DNA of 64,000 bases. Origin: Prunus persica (lineage: Eukaryota > Streptophyta > Magnoliopsida > Rosales > Rosaceae). This document shows positions 1 to 12,707 of the stretch, piece by piece. The position numbers and the translations under genes were made by a program. The notes under the pieces are model-generated. The model was not told where the DNA came from, did no database searches, and saw nothing but the letters and a program-made list of their open reading frames with translations. Location: contig NC_034012.1 in the NCBI RefSeq assembly GCF_000346465.2, positions 10,896,294 through 10,960,293 on the forward strand, in the 5' to 3' direction. Each line of letters opens with the position of its first letter. Position 1 is the stretch's first letter.

Positions 1-1545
1 CCGGAAATTCCATTTCTTCCAGTCTTTTCCTCCATGAAACGGCTTGTGCGCTATAACCTTGGGTCGGTTGCTCTTGGCTCTCTAATTGTGTCATTTGTGG
101 AATCAATCCGCTTTATGCTTGAGTCAATTCGCCGCAGACTAAAAGTTGCTGGAACCACACCTGATAACTGGTTTGGCAAGGCTGTGTACCATACTTCGAG
201 ATTTAGCCTGAGGTGTATCGAGTGGACAATCAAATCGGCTAATCGCAATGCCTATATTATGGTAATTTTTTACATAAGAAGTAAATGCTCAAGTTTCCGT
301 AAGATTGTCTGTTTTTTATCATATTCATTCATCTTCGTATGACAAATGTACAAAAGAGGAACTTATTTGTTAGGAGAAAGTCAAATGCCTCAATCGATTT
401 CTTGTTTATGCTAACAAAAGAAGTGGTCACTACTTGGGAAATTTATGCCTGAATCCAGATTGGATAATGCATCATAGTATTCTCAAGTCTTAAGCGTGTT
501 TTTTTGAGTATGCAATATCGAATTGGTGTGAATTATATGCCTTTTTGAAACTAATGGGATGTTTAACGTGATTCTGGGACTTGACTAAATGTACTCAGAG
601 TGGGCCATAAAATGAAGTAAGAACTCCAAGAAGCTTGAAAGAATAAAGAAGTGAGAAGGCACAAGAAAGCTACCAATTAAACTGTACTTATTTTTGTTGT
701 AACCTACAGGCTACATAACTGCAAACACTATAATGTATAACTTTTCTTTCCTCGTTTATGTGCTTATTTTATTATTCATTTTGGGTTTCAGATCCGGATA
801 CTGACTTGTTTTACCTTCTGTATTATATAGTTTGTGCGTCTGATTGGTTTCTGGAAAATATGCTTGTTACTCTTGCAGATTGCTATAACGGGTAAAAGCT
901 TCTGTAAGGCTTCTGCAATCGCAACGGATTTGATCTTTAGTAACATCCTTCGGATAGGGAGGGTAAATGTGATTGGAGATGTTATCCTATTCCTTGGAAA
1001 ATTGTGTGTCAGCCTCTCAACAGCCCTTTTTGCGTTCCTTATGTTGGATACCCACAGATACAGATCTGCACACAACAAGATCTCTTCTCCTCTGTTTCCT
1101 GTGTTGGTATGGTTAAAAGATAATGCGTTTTAGTGATGATTTGTCATTGTCTGATGAAAGCATTAATATTAGTTACTGCTAGGACAGCAAAGTAGACTTC
1201 AATGCTATGTTGTTAGCCTCCCTCTCTCTATAACATCAACGAGGCTTTCGTTAAAATATTTGTAGAGCCTATATTTGATTGACAAGAACCAGAGCACAAT
1301 AATCATGTAGATTATATAAATGATTAATCTGCTCTTATATGTTTGTGCAGGTTTGTTGGGGACTTGGTTATGTGGTTGCCACTCTTTTCTTTGCAGTGGT
1401 GGAGATGTCAATTGATACCATCATTCTTTCATTCTGCCAGGATTCTGAAGAGCACCAAGGGACCGCCCAATATGCTCCTCCACTTCTCATTGAAACCCTA
1501 AATGACCAAAATGAGATGCAGAGACTTACCCAAGGACCCCAATGA
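1..1545 (+). CDS. CTL1: choline transporter-like protein (CTL family), C-terminal part, 5' truncated by the window
   Basis: Three exons are visible: 1-261, 879-1106 and 1351-1545, with introns opening GTAATT and GTATGG and closing TTGCAG and GTGCAG. All junctions fall between codons. They encode the last 227 residues of a multi-pass membrane protein, and translation is already open at base 1. Diagnostic stretches are VALGSLIVSFVESIRF, SANRNAYIM/IAITGKSFCKSA-type (here GKSFCKASAIA), NVIGDVILFLGKLC and VVEMSIDTIILSFC, all characteristic of the plasma-membrane/trans-Golgi choline transporter-like family (Pfam Choline_transpo). Arabidopsis CTL1/CHER1 acts in choline transport, vesicle traffic and sieve-pore formation; the same role is inferred here, not shown. 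The stop is TGA at 1543-1545. The next gene is convergent, about 1 kb away. No break is seen in the visible part. Confidence 0.93.
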
Positions 1546-2580
1546 TATACTTAGACGTATAATTTTCCTTCCTCAAACTTGCTTGATGGAATTTGAGAAT
1601 CCTTTTGTAAGGTGCTATAGTCTAGCCTCCCAGTACGTACTCACCCTAGTCCTTGAATTTTTGTGTTCTACCTGTATATATTATTCAAGTGTTAGGCGAA
1701 ACCGAGAGGGAAATGGGTGCCTCTATAGAAGATTGGAATGTGCATGAACGCGAATTTGAGACATTTGAAAGAAAACTATTGAATTAGAGTATATGAAATG
1801 TTATAAAAATCTAAATGAAAACTGCTCAGCTTGCTTTTGAAGGAGTAAATTCAGTGATCATTTTGAGTGATCAAGCATTTATGCAAAGCCTGCAACTTAC
1901 TGTTCTCATGGAGATGAATTCTTACTTGAAACAAGTAAGGTGTGCAATTTAGAGTCAATACGATAATATAATTCAAATTTTTTTCCAGTTAACTTAAAAT
2001 AATACACTTAATAGGATTGATCCATTTTTGTTTTTTAGTTACTAGGATGGAAAATTATTTCAATTCTTGATTTTATTGCGTTTGCCAACTTGAAATTATT
2101 ATGATTTCCGACTTTTCCAGCATTTAGTAACACATACGGAGTCAAAAAATATATATAACAGATTAGGCTACTATGTAACCAACCCATGCATTCGGAAGAT
2201 TGTGCTAGCCATTTCATTTGCCTCCGATGTTTTAGCAAAGTCCCAGTTACAGCTCCATATAAAATTCTATTCTGAAACTAACCTAACGTTTTTAGGTCAG
2301 TAGAAGCTGACCTGGTTGGGTAATCAACTTCACACAACAATGAAACCAACCATGCGATCTATAAGAACTATCAAAAGTTTAAGGCTCAACAAAGAGAGGG
2401 CTTTTTTTATTTTTATTTTTAAAATAACATCATTTTCAATACCTAGATTAAGTCTTGCTTGAATTTCATCTTTCTAGAATCTTTTATCAACTTCCCACAA
2501 AAGAAAAGTTCATCTCAAAGCCCGTATGGACAACAACAAAAGCAGCATTTGTCATGGGCTTCTTTTAAGTTCACCTCTTC
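1546..2580. other. convergent intergenic spacer
   Basis: AT-rich spacer between two convergent genes. It must hold the 3' UTR of the choline transporter-like gene on the plus strand and that of the SDE5-like gene on the minus strand. Short ORFs here have no recognisable product. No transposon ends were seen. Confidence 0.6.
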
Positions 2581-5500
2581 TTAAGGTGAGCTCTTGTTTC
2601 TTTCACTCATTTTTCTTGAGAAGCTCAAGCATTTTGGGTCAATTACATGCAATCGGATCCATATTGTTCGACCATTCTCCTCCTCTGTCCACTTGATTGA
2701 TTCCTTCTCCAGTTGCTTTATAATCTGCACAACAAAATTTAGAAAGATATCTAGATTCAAATTCTCATCTTCTAAGGGACAGAAACATCTGGATTGAGTT
2801 ATAATGTATGAAAAAAAAACCCTCAGAAGTAATAATCAATTAGAAAGTGTCACGTAGTTTGGCACAAAACCATCCATTAGTCTTCATGTCAAGAAGCCAT
2901 ACAATTCAGCATTGACACGTCCAGTGTTTAAATTAGCCATATTCCAAGTGAACTGGATTAAATGAAATGCTGAAAAACAAACAAAAAGAAAGTCTAGTAT
3001 CAGAGAGTAAGCGTTGTAACATGAGCTTGATGATATAGTCATACCATTCGTCTCCGGGCAGCTCCCGTGGTGTCATTCGTTCCCACTATGACCTTAAGGT
3101 ACGTAAAATCTGAAAAGAGAAAAAGGAGATAACGAACCAAAATCATTCCATCTTGTGAATTTCATTTCAATAAAAAATGGAGGATCATGATAACCAACCT
3201 GGGATGCCAGAGAAATAGGTTAGTTGAAGCCTTAGAAGACGTACAGCTTCCTTGGGTTCATGGTGATGCAAGTCAAGAGACACCACATTTTCTCTGCATT
3301 CAATTTCTCACCTGTCACGCCATATTATGAGGTGGTATAAATCATGGCTCAAGAATGGTTTACAGTACACACCTACTCTGAGCTTCAAGAAGCTTTTGAG
3401 TGTATTTCTCGTCTGCTTCCTGTGCCTTTCTGCTATAGAAGTGTCCCTAGACATTCCACAGAGCATAAAATAAAGAATTACAGCCTTTAAAATTGAGCGG
3501 ACGAGGGCACAAAAATGTTGAACATTACTTGAACCTTCTCTTTTCAGATTACAAGTAGTGTATTTAATCATTTTTCATGTATATTAGGCCACAAACAAGG
3601 AACAAAACAGCCCTCAACTGCATCTGAATTCCGAAGATAGGCTACTCCACCTAGACTGCATTGTATTTCCATTACTCGGATTAGGGAAGAAGGGCCAAAA
3701 CAAGAAGCTAATAACCAGACTGATGACAAAAGAAATTCCAACAATGCCTGACATATAACTATATGCTAAGCTAATATATGTAATCACCAAAATATCTCCT
3801 TGATTTCCCATATTGGAGAAGTAAAGGATAACTAAGTAACTTCAACTACGTTGTTGACCCACAAGGAAGTAACAAGAATGAAAAACCGTTGCAGGGGGGA
3901 AGGGACAAGTAAATCCATATGACATGTCTACTAACTAGACTGTTCCCGTGGATACTGAAGGGATAAAATTTGAGAAAAGAGATTCTAACTCAAAACAATT
4001 AGGTGGAACATAAATTATAAGGATTATTTTTATTTAAAAAATCAAAGCTTAAAGAGAGAAAGTAACACAGTTAAACGAAAAACAATACCTCCTCTAGAAG
4101 TTTGTCTGTACGTACACGATCACCCTCACAAAATGCATCAAAAGCCTGCAGAGCAAATGGGAGGATTTTTACTACTCACTATGCCAAAGGATAATAACGA
4201 TGATCAATTTAGCAGGAGATCTGTAAACCAACAAAGTTGAAGTTGAAATTATGCAACAAGAAAATGCTTGGCCTGATGCTACCCAAGCAGAAAATTAAAG
4301 AGAAAGTACTAAGAAGGCTATTATATCTCCCTTTTGTCAAGAAGAATAACGGACCACCATTCTCCTATAGCTATGTGGTCTCCTTTATTCCATAATATAA
4401 ATTGTGCAAGTAAATTTTCAGAAAGTTCATAGGAGGATCTTACAGCTTTATAGTATTCCTTCATTGTAATCCAATGTTCTTTTACAGATCTACGTAGGAC
4501 CTGATAGCTATTGTCACCATCTCCATCTTCTGTTTAAAGGAATTAAAAGCATTAGAAAACTTTATATGGAAACAACTGGAAAAGAAATAGTAATATCCCT
4601 AGTCAATCACCATGGACAATTGAAATGAAGCCGCACCCATGATTACTAAGCCAAAGGTATCCAATAGGACAAGATCAGTTATTGGGTCAGAGAAAGGTGA
4701 TTGGATGGCCACTTAACTAGCATACAACAGAACCAAATCCTAAATCCACTTCCATATAACAGGACAACTGTGACCAAATTATTTAGAACGAAGTAAGAAG
4801 CTATCAGGATAATGAACTTTAAAATGAGGAGAGAGAAGTAGAATGATCTGAGGTGCTCCATTAGAAAAAATTGAAGGTCCATCCAATGACAATTGGTTGA
4901 TTGAAAATTCAAATTTCATGTCAGAATTCTTATCAAGCAAATGGAATTTTGTTATTGATAAGCAATAATTTTATCGTGTTTCCGAGTCTTTTATTAGAAT
5001 TTTAGTATGATATAAAGACTATTCATACTTCTTTCTTTTTCCAATCCAGTAAAGCAAAGTGCACTGAATTAGACTCAGTTCTGAAAGAACTTTTGGCTAA
5101 AGGAAACTTTACCTTCAACTAAATCAAATATATAAGGCTGCATGTTATAGAAAAGTAAAAGAACGAGCATCAAATTATAGCCTCCGTACACTGTAGCCAT
5201 GACCTCTTAACTTCCCCCTAACATCTTAAAGAATTACAGAAAAAAAGATAAAGAACAAAAAAAATTAGAAGAAAGAAAAATATTGGAAGAGTAATTATAT
5301 GACTACGAAAAGATTGAAGTTTGTACCTGCACTGGTTACTTCTTCTGGTGCCAGAGTAGCATTTTTACATTCTACAAGAGTGTCTCTAAAAGGTTCAACC
5401 GCAAATTTTCTAAATGCCTTATATCTCTTCACTTCCCTCACCGGGTGACTTCTTTTAGGTGCTTCCTCAGATCTTTCGGGAACATGAAACAATGCTTCTA

Positions 5501-8500
5501 AAACCTCTTTCTGAAGAACTAACCCATCCTTTTCTTCTATTGGTGATTTACTGCAAGAGTACAAAAACAATTTCAAGGTCCTAGTTAGTGCATAATGAAA
5601 GAGACGAAAAAGAAAAAGAAAAAAGAGTAGTTCATTCCAAGTGAAAGCACAATAAGACTCCTCTAAAGTGAACTAGCAAATGCTACCGATAACAACATAC
5701 CTATGGGCAGAATGTTGATATGGACTCATCTCTGTAGACTGTTACAGGAAAAATAGAAGAAAAAAAACTTAAAATGAATAAAAAGAACAAGAAAATGAAA
5801 AACTATTGATAGTTATTTCATGTCATAGCTTCAGTGCTAACATAGTGAAACACGGAAGATGATTGAACAAATCTTATCGTGATTAAAAAAAAAAAAAAAA
5901 AGTACTAATCTCAAAATTCAGTAATTATTTAAGTCCGTTCTCTATCAAGAACTGTTGCTTCTTTCAATCATGGGCCATAACACTTGTTCTTACTTCTGAC
6001 AGCCTAAGATCTTTCTTTAATTTTCCTTGCCTGCCATTCAGGTAATGCCCGCATATTAAGTCTGAGTAAAGTATCAAGATGCTATTAAACAAGATCAAAC
6101 TATCTCAACTATATTTCCATCTTCTTGTTATAGGATTTTACCTCAAACTTCCAACCAGCGTTTCTCATACTTTCCCCTTTGGCAACTTGTCCATTTGACC
6201 AATTTCTCTTCAAATTGTTCAACTAACAATTACTTGACTGTCCAAGCCTTTGGTAACTATACTTTCGCAATTGGCTGGGCAATGCATTAAAGCTAAAGCT
6301 TACCTTTAAACTAGATAAGCCAATAATATCATCAGACTTCTCCAAGTTTGATGCTGACATGAAAAGAAGATTCTCCATGCTCTGCATAATCAAAATATCA
6401 GTTCTTCAAAATTTATGGCATAGATTAAAATGCAGTGTAGCAAAGCGAAAAAGAAGAGAGGATATTTGTAAAACAATCCCAATTCACTTGTTGAAAATTG
6501 AGTATTGAAATCATGATCTTCTTTTCCAGTTGTTCCGGGGTTACGTTTCTTGAAGGATGTGCACTAATAAATCTAGACAGAGTAATCAAGTTAAAGTTTC
6601 GGGAAGAGATGGTTAATGCCAAGCAGAGAGTGGGCTAATTGGCAGACAGCAGTGACTTTGGACCACAGTATTGAACAATTTTTTTTAAGTCCAGTAGTTT
6701 GCAATCACTTTCTACCATAAAATAATTCTCGTGTCAAGATGAAGGCTTTTTTTATTGTCAACCGTACCAGATTAAACAGCTTTCTCTTCAGGTTTGCCTA
6801 ATCTCCTCTCAAATTTCAACTGACTATCCCATCTACCTTCTACTTGTGCAACTCGTGTAAACTAAAGTCCAATGTTTCATGTATACAGATGTTACGGTCA
6901 AGTTCTCTGACTATATTATGCTATTAGATGATGCACTAATATACACTTATTGCAATTGTTATCACATATTTTGTTGATTTGAAGTTTAATCCATGTGAAA
7001 TTACCTGTATGCAATTAGTGTTGAGACATTTAGTTGTGAAGAAAACCAAGTTCTTAAGGATGATTAATATTTGGAAAAGTAGACAGAGCTGTGCCACTAA
7101 TACTTTATCAGATTTTCATGCATAACTTCTTTTTATCATAGAAGAGTGTAAAAGTATTCACTAGCAGTAATGTAAGAAAATGGAGCAACATAAGAAATTC
7201 CACGATACCTTTTGCACATCATATCCACAATGGCCTGCATACAATGAAATTCCCAGTTACACAACGTATTGTCAACCTCAAGAACCTCATCATGAAAGAA
7301 TGACACTACTATAAAATACAAAGGCACACTTGACCTTCCATTCAACTACAGAAGAAGAGCTTTTCTTTTTATATTTGAAAGGCAACCAAGGACAAAAACA
7401 GAACTATCACCTAGAGAACCCAGAAGTGCCATTTTAGCTCAATGGTAATGCTACATCGTTATACACTCATATTGTCCAATGTCAATGGATAGAATCATAT
7501 TTATCTATTAACTCTGTCTCCATACTGAATGCCAACAGGTACAGATGCCTATTCAGCTCAAGAGGCCACTAAAGAGCTCGAGCAGCATTTGTAAGTTTTG
7601 TTGATCAGCCCGTTCAGGGGGTAGGGTCAAAATTTTAGATCAGTTTGATCCACTCAATCAAGTGGAACCACATTGAGAACATGGCGCTCTAGCAGAGCGC
7701 AAAATAAGCGACTCTTTCAGTCTGCCATTGAAAATTTGCAGCAGTGTTGCATCATAGGACAAAGGAGATAATACAATGTATCATCATCGATGAACAATCA
7801 GAATAGGTGTTCCTACAAGGCCATCATTTTATCTCTTCTTATAAAGAGAAGAATGAATTTCTTTTTTATAGCTCTAGTACATTTAATGCCTACAAGTATA
7901 TTTTTCACCATCTCCTGTTTAAGTAATGTAAATGCAAAAGAAACTGAAAGTTCCCTTTGATAGGAGAAATTTAATGAACAGGTGTGTCATATTCCACTAT
8001 CCAGATTTGAGTCCTAAGAATCAACCCCTACTCACTAATCGTATTCCAGAGTGTTGAAGAAATCAAATTTCTAACGAGATAAGAAGATTTACCAAGAACT
8101 TCTCGGATGACATCCATATCAAGTTTAAAGCCCTCTCCAAGCATTTTAAACAGAAACTCTTCAATATCAGCATGCATTTTGCTGTTTTCTGCTGGCATGG
8201 TTGATTCAACTTCTTCACTCCATATCTCAGAGGCAGGCACTTCTTTCAGCCCTAACTTTAATGGTTTCTTCACTTCAATAGATTCATTTGTTGATGATCT
8301 GGGCCTAATATACTCTTTTCCAATCATACCTGAAACAGTGCCCCCTGATACAGAATTTTTTTTTGATTTTGATGCTCTGGTATTGCCCGCTCCTTTTATG
8401 GGATTCTGAAGAACTTTGTCAGATGACATTCCTTCCGAAGAAGTTGCACTTGCACCCTCAAATTTAACTTTTGATGAACCAGCACCGTCTGAGGGACTTA

Positions 8501-8669
8501 CAAGTGATGCACATAGAATTTCAGCAGCCATTTCTACATTTTGCCTCTCCTGGCAGTAAGCAGAGGCTATGTCCTTAAGAGAGCACATAGAGCTAAAAAC
8601 TTCAAGCAAATACTCCAAGTCCCTTTTCTGGTCATCGTCGCTGGAAGTAGGTGAGGAAAATGCTTGCAT
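2581..8669 (-). CDS. SDE5: SDE5-like protein (CUE-like + DUF1771 + degenerate SMR)
   Basis: Eleven coding exons join in one frame to 487 aa: 8669-8093, 7234-7209, 6381-6304, 5738-5701, 5550-5327, 4529-4444, 4145-4089, 3446-3373, 3293-3199, 3109-3045 and 2724-2581 (stop TAA). Every intron has GT..AG on the minus strand; the 26-nt second exon is needed to keep the frame. Residues about 12-55 form a helical UBA/CUE-like stretch, and residues about 170-225 look like a second one ending in [18 protein letters not shown]1771 lies near residues 325-385 ([13 protein letters not shown], then [10 protein letters not shown]). A final SMR-like part has [11 protein letters not shown] and [19 protein letters not shown]5 in Arabidopsis is needed for transgene silencing and trans-acting siRNA production, and At5g58720-type PRL1-interacting factors share the layout. 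The start is ATG 8669, just inside an intron acceptor. I favour SDE5 over the paralogue because of the neighbours. Confidence 0.88.
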
Positions 8670-9640
8670 TTTGATATACACTTCACAAAATAAGAACAAG
8701 AGAAACAGAATGCCAATGTCAAAGTCAATGCATAATCAGGAACTCCACCAACAAGGGAACAAATTACTGAAGCTGGTGCATATCAATCAACTATTTAAAG
8801 AAAACTAGCAATGACAAAAGGAAGTCAATGGTGAAGGGAGATAACAAAATTAGTTTAACACTTCAGACTAATGTAACCCACTAAAAATCATTTTCAACAG
8901 AACTAAAAGAAGTATTTTACATCCAAAAGAATGTGGGTAAAACAAATCTCTTATCTTTGAAACGTTCCATATGATTATTGGTTGATTAGTGACAAGTTTG
9001 GTTGGTTTGTGACTGTTAATCACAAGCTTTGAACTATTAGGAGGTGGGTCAACTAATATTTTATATTCCAACAATCCCCATCATATGTGTGAGCCTCTCT
9101 GCATCACTTGAGAGCCCATGCCCACACATGGATGATGGAACTTAACCCTAATAGGTTCTTGCAAAAGAATCTTGTTTCATAACCTCTACAGAGAAACACA
9201 CATATTATGAAGTCCTCTGCAAACAAACACATTGAGGATTGTGCTATGAAGATATCATCATCATCATAGAACAGCATAATGCGTATAGTTCAAAATGTAA
9301 ACCAAGAAAAACAATCAGGGTTTTAGTGAGAGATTAATTAGTGAAAGAAACGATTTTGATGAAGGGAAATGTGGAGGAAGAGAGTGAAAGGTCGCTTACC
9401 TGGAGAAGATTGAGCGACGATAATACAGAAGGCAAGCAATGGAAAGAGAGCTTTAGAGAGAGAGAGAGAGAAAGAGAGTCTTTTCGTGTCTTTGTGTGTG
9501 TTTAAGGCGTCTTGCTTCTCATGAAAGAAAAGGAAATGGCAGAGCAACAGTAAGAGGAGTGGCCGTGACTGTGTGAGTGAGAAAATAGTAACATGCGAGT
9601 TCGACGCGATGTCGTAAGGCTGCGTCGTACGCGCTCCTTT
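8670..9640 (-). promoter_or_regulatory. 5' leader with intron and probable promoter of the SDE5-like gene
   Basis: A strong donor (CAG|GTAAGC on the minus strand; exon edge at 9400) and an acceptor about 15 nt before the ATG (near 8685) suggest a leader intron of roughly 0.7 kb. The leader exon, about 9400-9640, has a GA/CT run near 9450-9475. No clear TATA box was identified. An open frame at 9338-9706 on the minus strand lacks protein-like composition and is not called. Confidence 0.55.
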
Positions 9641-10796
9641 CGCGGTCTTCTTTCTTTGCCTTTTGGTCTTCTTTCTTTCATCTTGATTTCTTATAGGGAT
9701 GGGCAATGGAATGGGAATTCATTGGGCGTTTGGGTGTTGGGCTGTGGTGGTGTGGTGGTGTGGTGGTGTGTACACATTGAATTTTCACTTTTATTATAAA
9801 ATGTGGTTAGTAAGTTGTGAGTAAATGTGATTCAAATTATATTATTGATTTTTCTTTAAAAGTTACAATTAGATATCACTAAAAAATTTAATTTTTTTTA
9901 AAAGTCACAATTGGATACCACCAAATTTTTAAATATCTTTTAAAAGTCATAATTGAATACCATTGGATTTGGACTTTTATAAACTCATTAAGGCCTCATT
10001 TGGTATGCCGACTAGGACAAGACTGGATTGGAGTCATTGAATTGGCTAAGATTGGACCAGATTTTAAGTCTGTTATTTGATGCTATAACTGACTTTGGAC
10101 TGGACTGGAAAATATAATAATTTTGAACTTTTTTTTTTTTTCCAGCATCTTTTCTTTATGAGAGATAAACATAATTTAGCAAAACATAAGGAAAAAGATA
10201 AAAAAAGACACAATCGATTGTATATGAGAAATCTGAGACTTATCAAACCAGAAAATCAAGATACCAATTATCAAAATATCTCAATATTCAACAATAAAAT
10301 CGAAAAAACAAAATCTTAGATGGAGATTGTGATGTTGGTTGAGCCAAATCAAAGTCAAATACACCTCTTTCTTGAAGGAAAAAAAAGAGAGAGAAGAAAA
10401 TGAGAGGCATGGATACCACTTAATTTTTAAAGATTTTAAAAAAATCATAACTGGATACCACCAAACTTTGAAATAGTTTTTATTATTAAAAAAAATAATT
10501 CACAATTGAATACCACTAGACTTTTATAAACTCCAAAAATTTTAAATTGAATACCTCCAGACTTTTTAACTCTATAAAAGTTCATTTAATGTTCTAACTC
10601 TTTTTTAACTTTAACAGACTCTCACAACTAGGATCCAATAAATAATCAAGCATATATTTATGGATGTCGAGTCTTTGCATTTAGCATCAATGTATTTATA
10701 CGCATTTAAAGGAATCCTAACCATTTAATTAATCTTATGGCTAAAATTCTACCACGTCAACATAATTATATTAAAACCTTATGCACTGGATCATTT
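9641..10796. repeat. repeat-rich spacer: short CACAATTGGATACCACC-type motif copies and MITE-like fragment
   Basis: A motif close to AAAGTCACAATTGGATACCA recurs in diverged form near 9850, 9901, 9943, 10440, 10490 and 10540, often followed by GACTTTTATAAACTC. Between the copies, near 9990-10110, a stretch opening GGCCTCATTTGGTATGCCG resembles the end of a hAT-type MITE. A GT-rich run (TGGTGGTGTGGTGGTGTG) lies near 9741-9770. No gene is recognised. Confidence 0.45.
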
Positions 10797-12315
10797 GCCA
10801 CTTTTTACACTGGAGCTACATCATCATCATCATCACAACCACCCAACATTGCTGACATAAAGAGATTCAAGTCTTCTGCCAAGAAGCTTAGACCATGGAT
10901 GTTTTGAAGAGAACTAGGAGGATGTCTTTTTTGAAGTAGTTGGATGTGTTTAGTCAACATGTTAGATGTGTTTTATGAATGGTTTATTGGATGTGTTTTT
11001 TGAGTCTTTGGGCTAGAATTTAGTGTGGTTGTTTTGTAAGGGATGTTTTGTATTTGGTACATTTTGGATCCTGAATTGGGTTTATGTTCATCTATCTTTA
11101 TGCTTATGTTTCACTTGGAACCTGATTTGGTACATTTTGGAACCTACAACTGGGTGTTATATATGCTGAAGAAATTATTTTTTATTTCTCACACCGCTTG
11201 ATCGACACCTACTACTATTTGTCCAACATTTCTATATTTGTTCATATCACAATTATTCACTCATGCCCTCTCATCAACAAAATGGAAACAAATTGAATAC
11301 ACCAACACTAATATGTCCACCAAACTCAAACTGAAATTTCATTGCAAAATGAACTACATATCGGTTACATTTCCACCTAATTGATCATAAGCTTTTCAGA
11401 GTTTCCACCAGGAAATGTCAACCAATTGCTCAAGATACAGAGCATCATCATAATCACCAAATACGCAAGACCTAATGACAGATCCGATTCTCTCTTGGTT
11501 GTTGGCCTATTCTTTCCTCTTCCAACAGTCTTTTCCACTTGCCTAATTCTCCAACTTTGTACTCCAATTCCTTCTTTTCTCTCTCCACCATTTTCAGCTT
11601 ATCTTCTACTTCTTTCTTCTGTTCTTCTATTAACTTTAGGTCCTCTTCCATTGCTCTCATTCGTCTCAGCAACCCAAGGATTAGTTCTTTTCCTCTTGCA
11701 CAAGTCAGTGCGTCCAGCCACTCCCAATGATACCCATGTCCTCTGTTTCTCTGCAAAGTACGTTTTCTCACATCAAAGCTAAACCCATCAAGCAACAAAA
11801 TAAAATTTCACAGATTAACTTATTCGACTCATCTCACAAGCTTCAAATCTTCTCCCATTATTTAAATTAGTCCATGAAGTCCAGGTTTTGATATATTCGC
11901 CGCACCTGCATAGTTTCCTTACACTAGGGCTCTGATTTATTGATGAAGAAGAAATCAGCGACATTTTTGCGCATGCACTGTGTGGTCTTCCCAGATTTCC
12001 TTCGAATTTCCAAAAATTTCAACACATCTACTGTTTTTATGTGGATTTCTTCGAATATAAATGGGAATTGGGGATTTATTTGGTGCCAGATTTGACATTT
12101 TTCGGAGGGAAGTTACTTTAGATGGGAGGTTGGACATTGTAGACTTGAAAAGATAAATTTGCCCATGAAATTGACACCACGTTAGACAGACTTGACCGAA
12201 GGACTACTAGTGCAACAAAACATCTACTTGAGTGACCTCTTCAACTAATAATTAAATTTAGTGACCAAAATGTAACTTCGAGTATAGTTGAGGGACCATT
12301 GCTACGAATAATCCT
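10797..12315. mobile_element. truncated right end of a Mutator-like element (copy 1)
   Basis: This 1.5-kb block is closely similar to 28045-29584, the right end of the complete MULE further on. It starts at CTTTTTACACTGGAGCTACA followed by an ATC run and ends with the terminal inverted repeat sequence GACCATTGCTACGAATAAT at about 12315. The left end, with transposase and left TIR, is absent: homology begins abruptly at about 10797. It contains the antisense GRF-finger ORF. This copy therefore arose by internal or end deletion, or by incomplete insertion, of the same family. Confidence 0.82.
11475..11964 (-). CDS. GRF-type zinc-finger/coiled-coil ORF inside MULE copy 1
   Basis: The minus strand from ATG 11964 reads MSLISSSS, then a GRF zinc-finger core: KLCRCGEYIKTWTSW, TNLNNGRRFEACEMS. 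After a probable short intron it resumes with RNRGHGYHWEWLDALTC and a basic/acidic coiled coil (LLRRMRAMEEDLKLIEEQKK and on) ending near 11475. The order CxCG - NxGRRF - C - W - C is the GRF finger (Pfam zf-GRF), which binds single-stranded nucleic acid in TOP3A, NEIL3 and TTF2 and is common in plant transposon-linked ORFs. The exact splice sites are not settled. The finger is intact here but frameshifted in the second copy. It lies antisense to the element's transposase. Whether it is expressed is unknown. Confidence 0.6.
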
Positions 12316-12650
12316 AAATAGTATAGCCACGACTATATGTGGTTATACTAGGTTTTTAATTATTTTTTTTTAAGAAATAGTACAGCCACGCGGCTCCACT
12401 CGGTTTTTTTATTATTATTATTTTTTAAAGAAATAGTACAACTGAGATACTCTGTTTTTCTAATTTTTTTTTTTTTAAAAATAGTTTCCTGCTCTGCTAT
12501 ACTAAGGTTTTCTAATTTTTTTTTTAAAGAAATTGTATAGCCGAGCGGCTATAATCGGTTTTTTTAAAATAGTATAGCCGCTCGGCTATACACGGGTTTT
12601 CTAATTTTTTTTAAAGGAATAGTATGGCCGAGTGGCTATACAATGTTCTC
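12316..12650. repeat. array of GC-rich palindromes in T/A-rich spacers
   Basis: About seven units of roughly 40-50 bp, each a palindrome of the form GTATAGCCGNNCGGCTATAC flanked by AAAGAAATA and GGTTTTCTAATTTTTTTT. Clear copies are at 12321-12348, 12380-12396, 12535-12554, 12572-12591 and 12622-12641; decayed ones are near 12433 and 12484. The array begins right at the end of MULE copy 1. The same palindrome occurs in two other places in the window. Confidence 0.75.
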
Positions 12651-12707
12651 TATATTTATTAAAAATTTTTAAAAAAAGAACCCTCCTAAGTGGCCCATTT
12701 TTCGAAA

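Noticed and set aside
8670..8699. Earlier start MFLFCEVYIK for the SDE5-like protein
   Set aside because: It crosses a plausible intron acceptor; the ATG at 8669 gives the expected N-terminus.
9338..9706. Minus-strand ORF of 122 aa next to the SDE5-like gene
   Set aside because: It spans a strong splice donor and a GA tract and has no recognisable domain; better explained as leader exon.
12316..12650. CRISPR-like array (regularly spaced palindromic repeats)
   Set aside because: Eukaryotic nuclear context, spacers are alike and AT-rich, repeats are degenerate and no cas genes are present.
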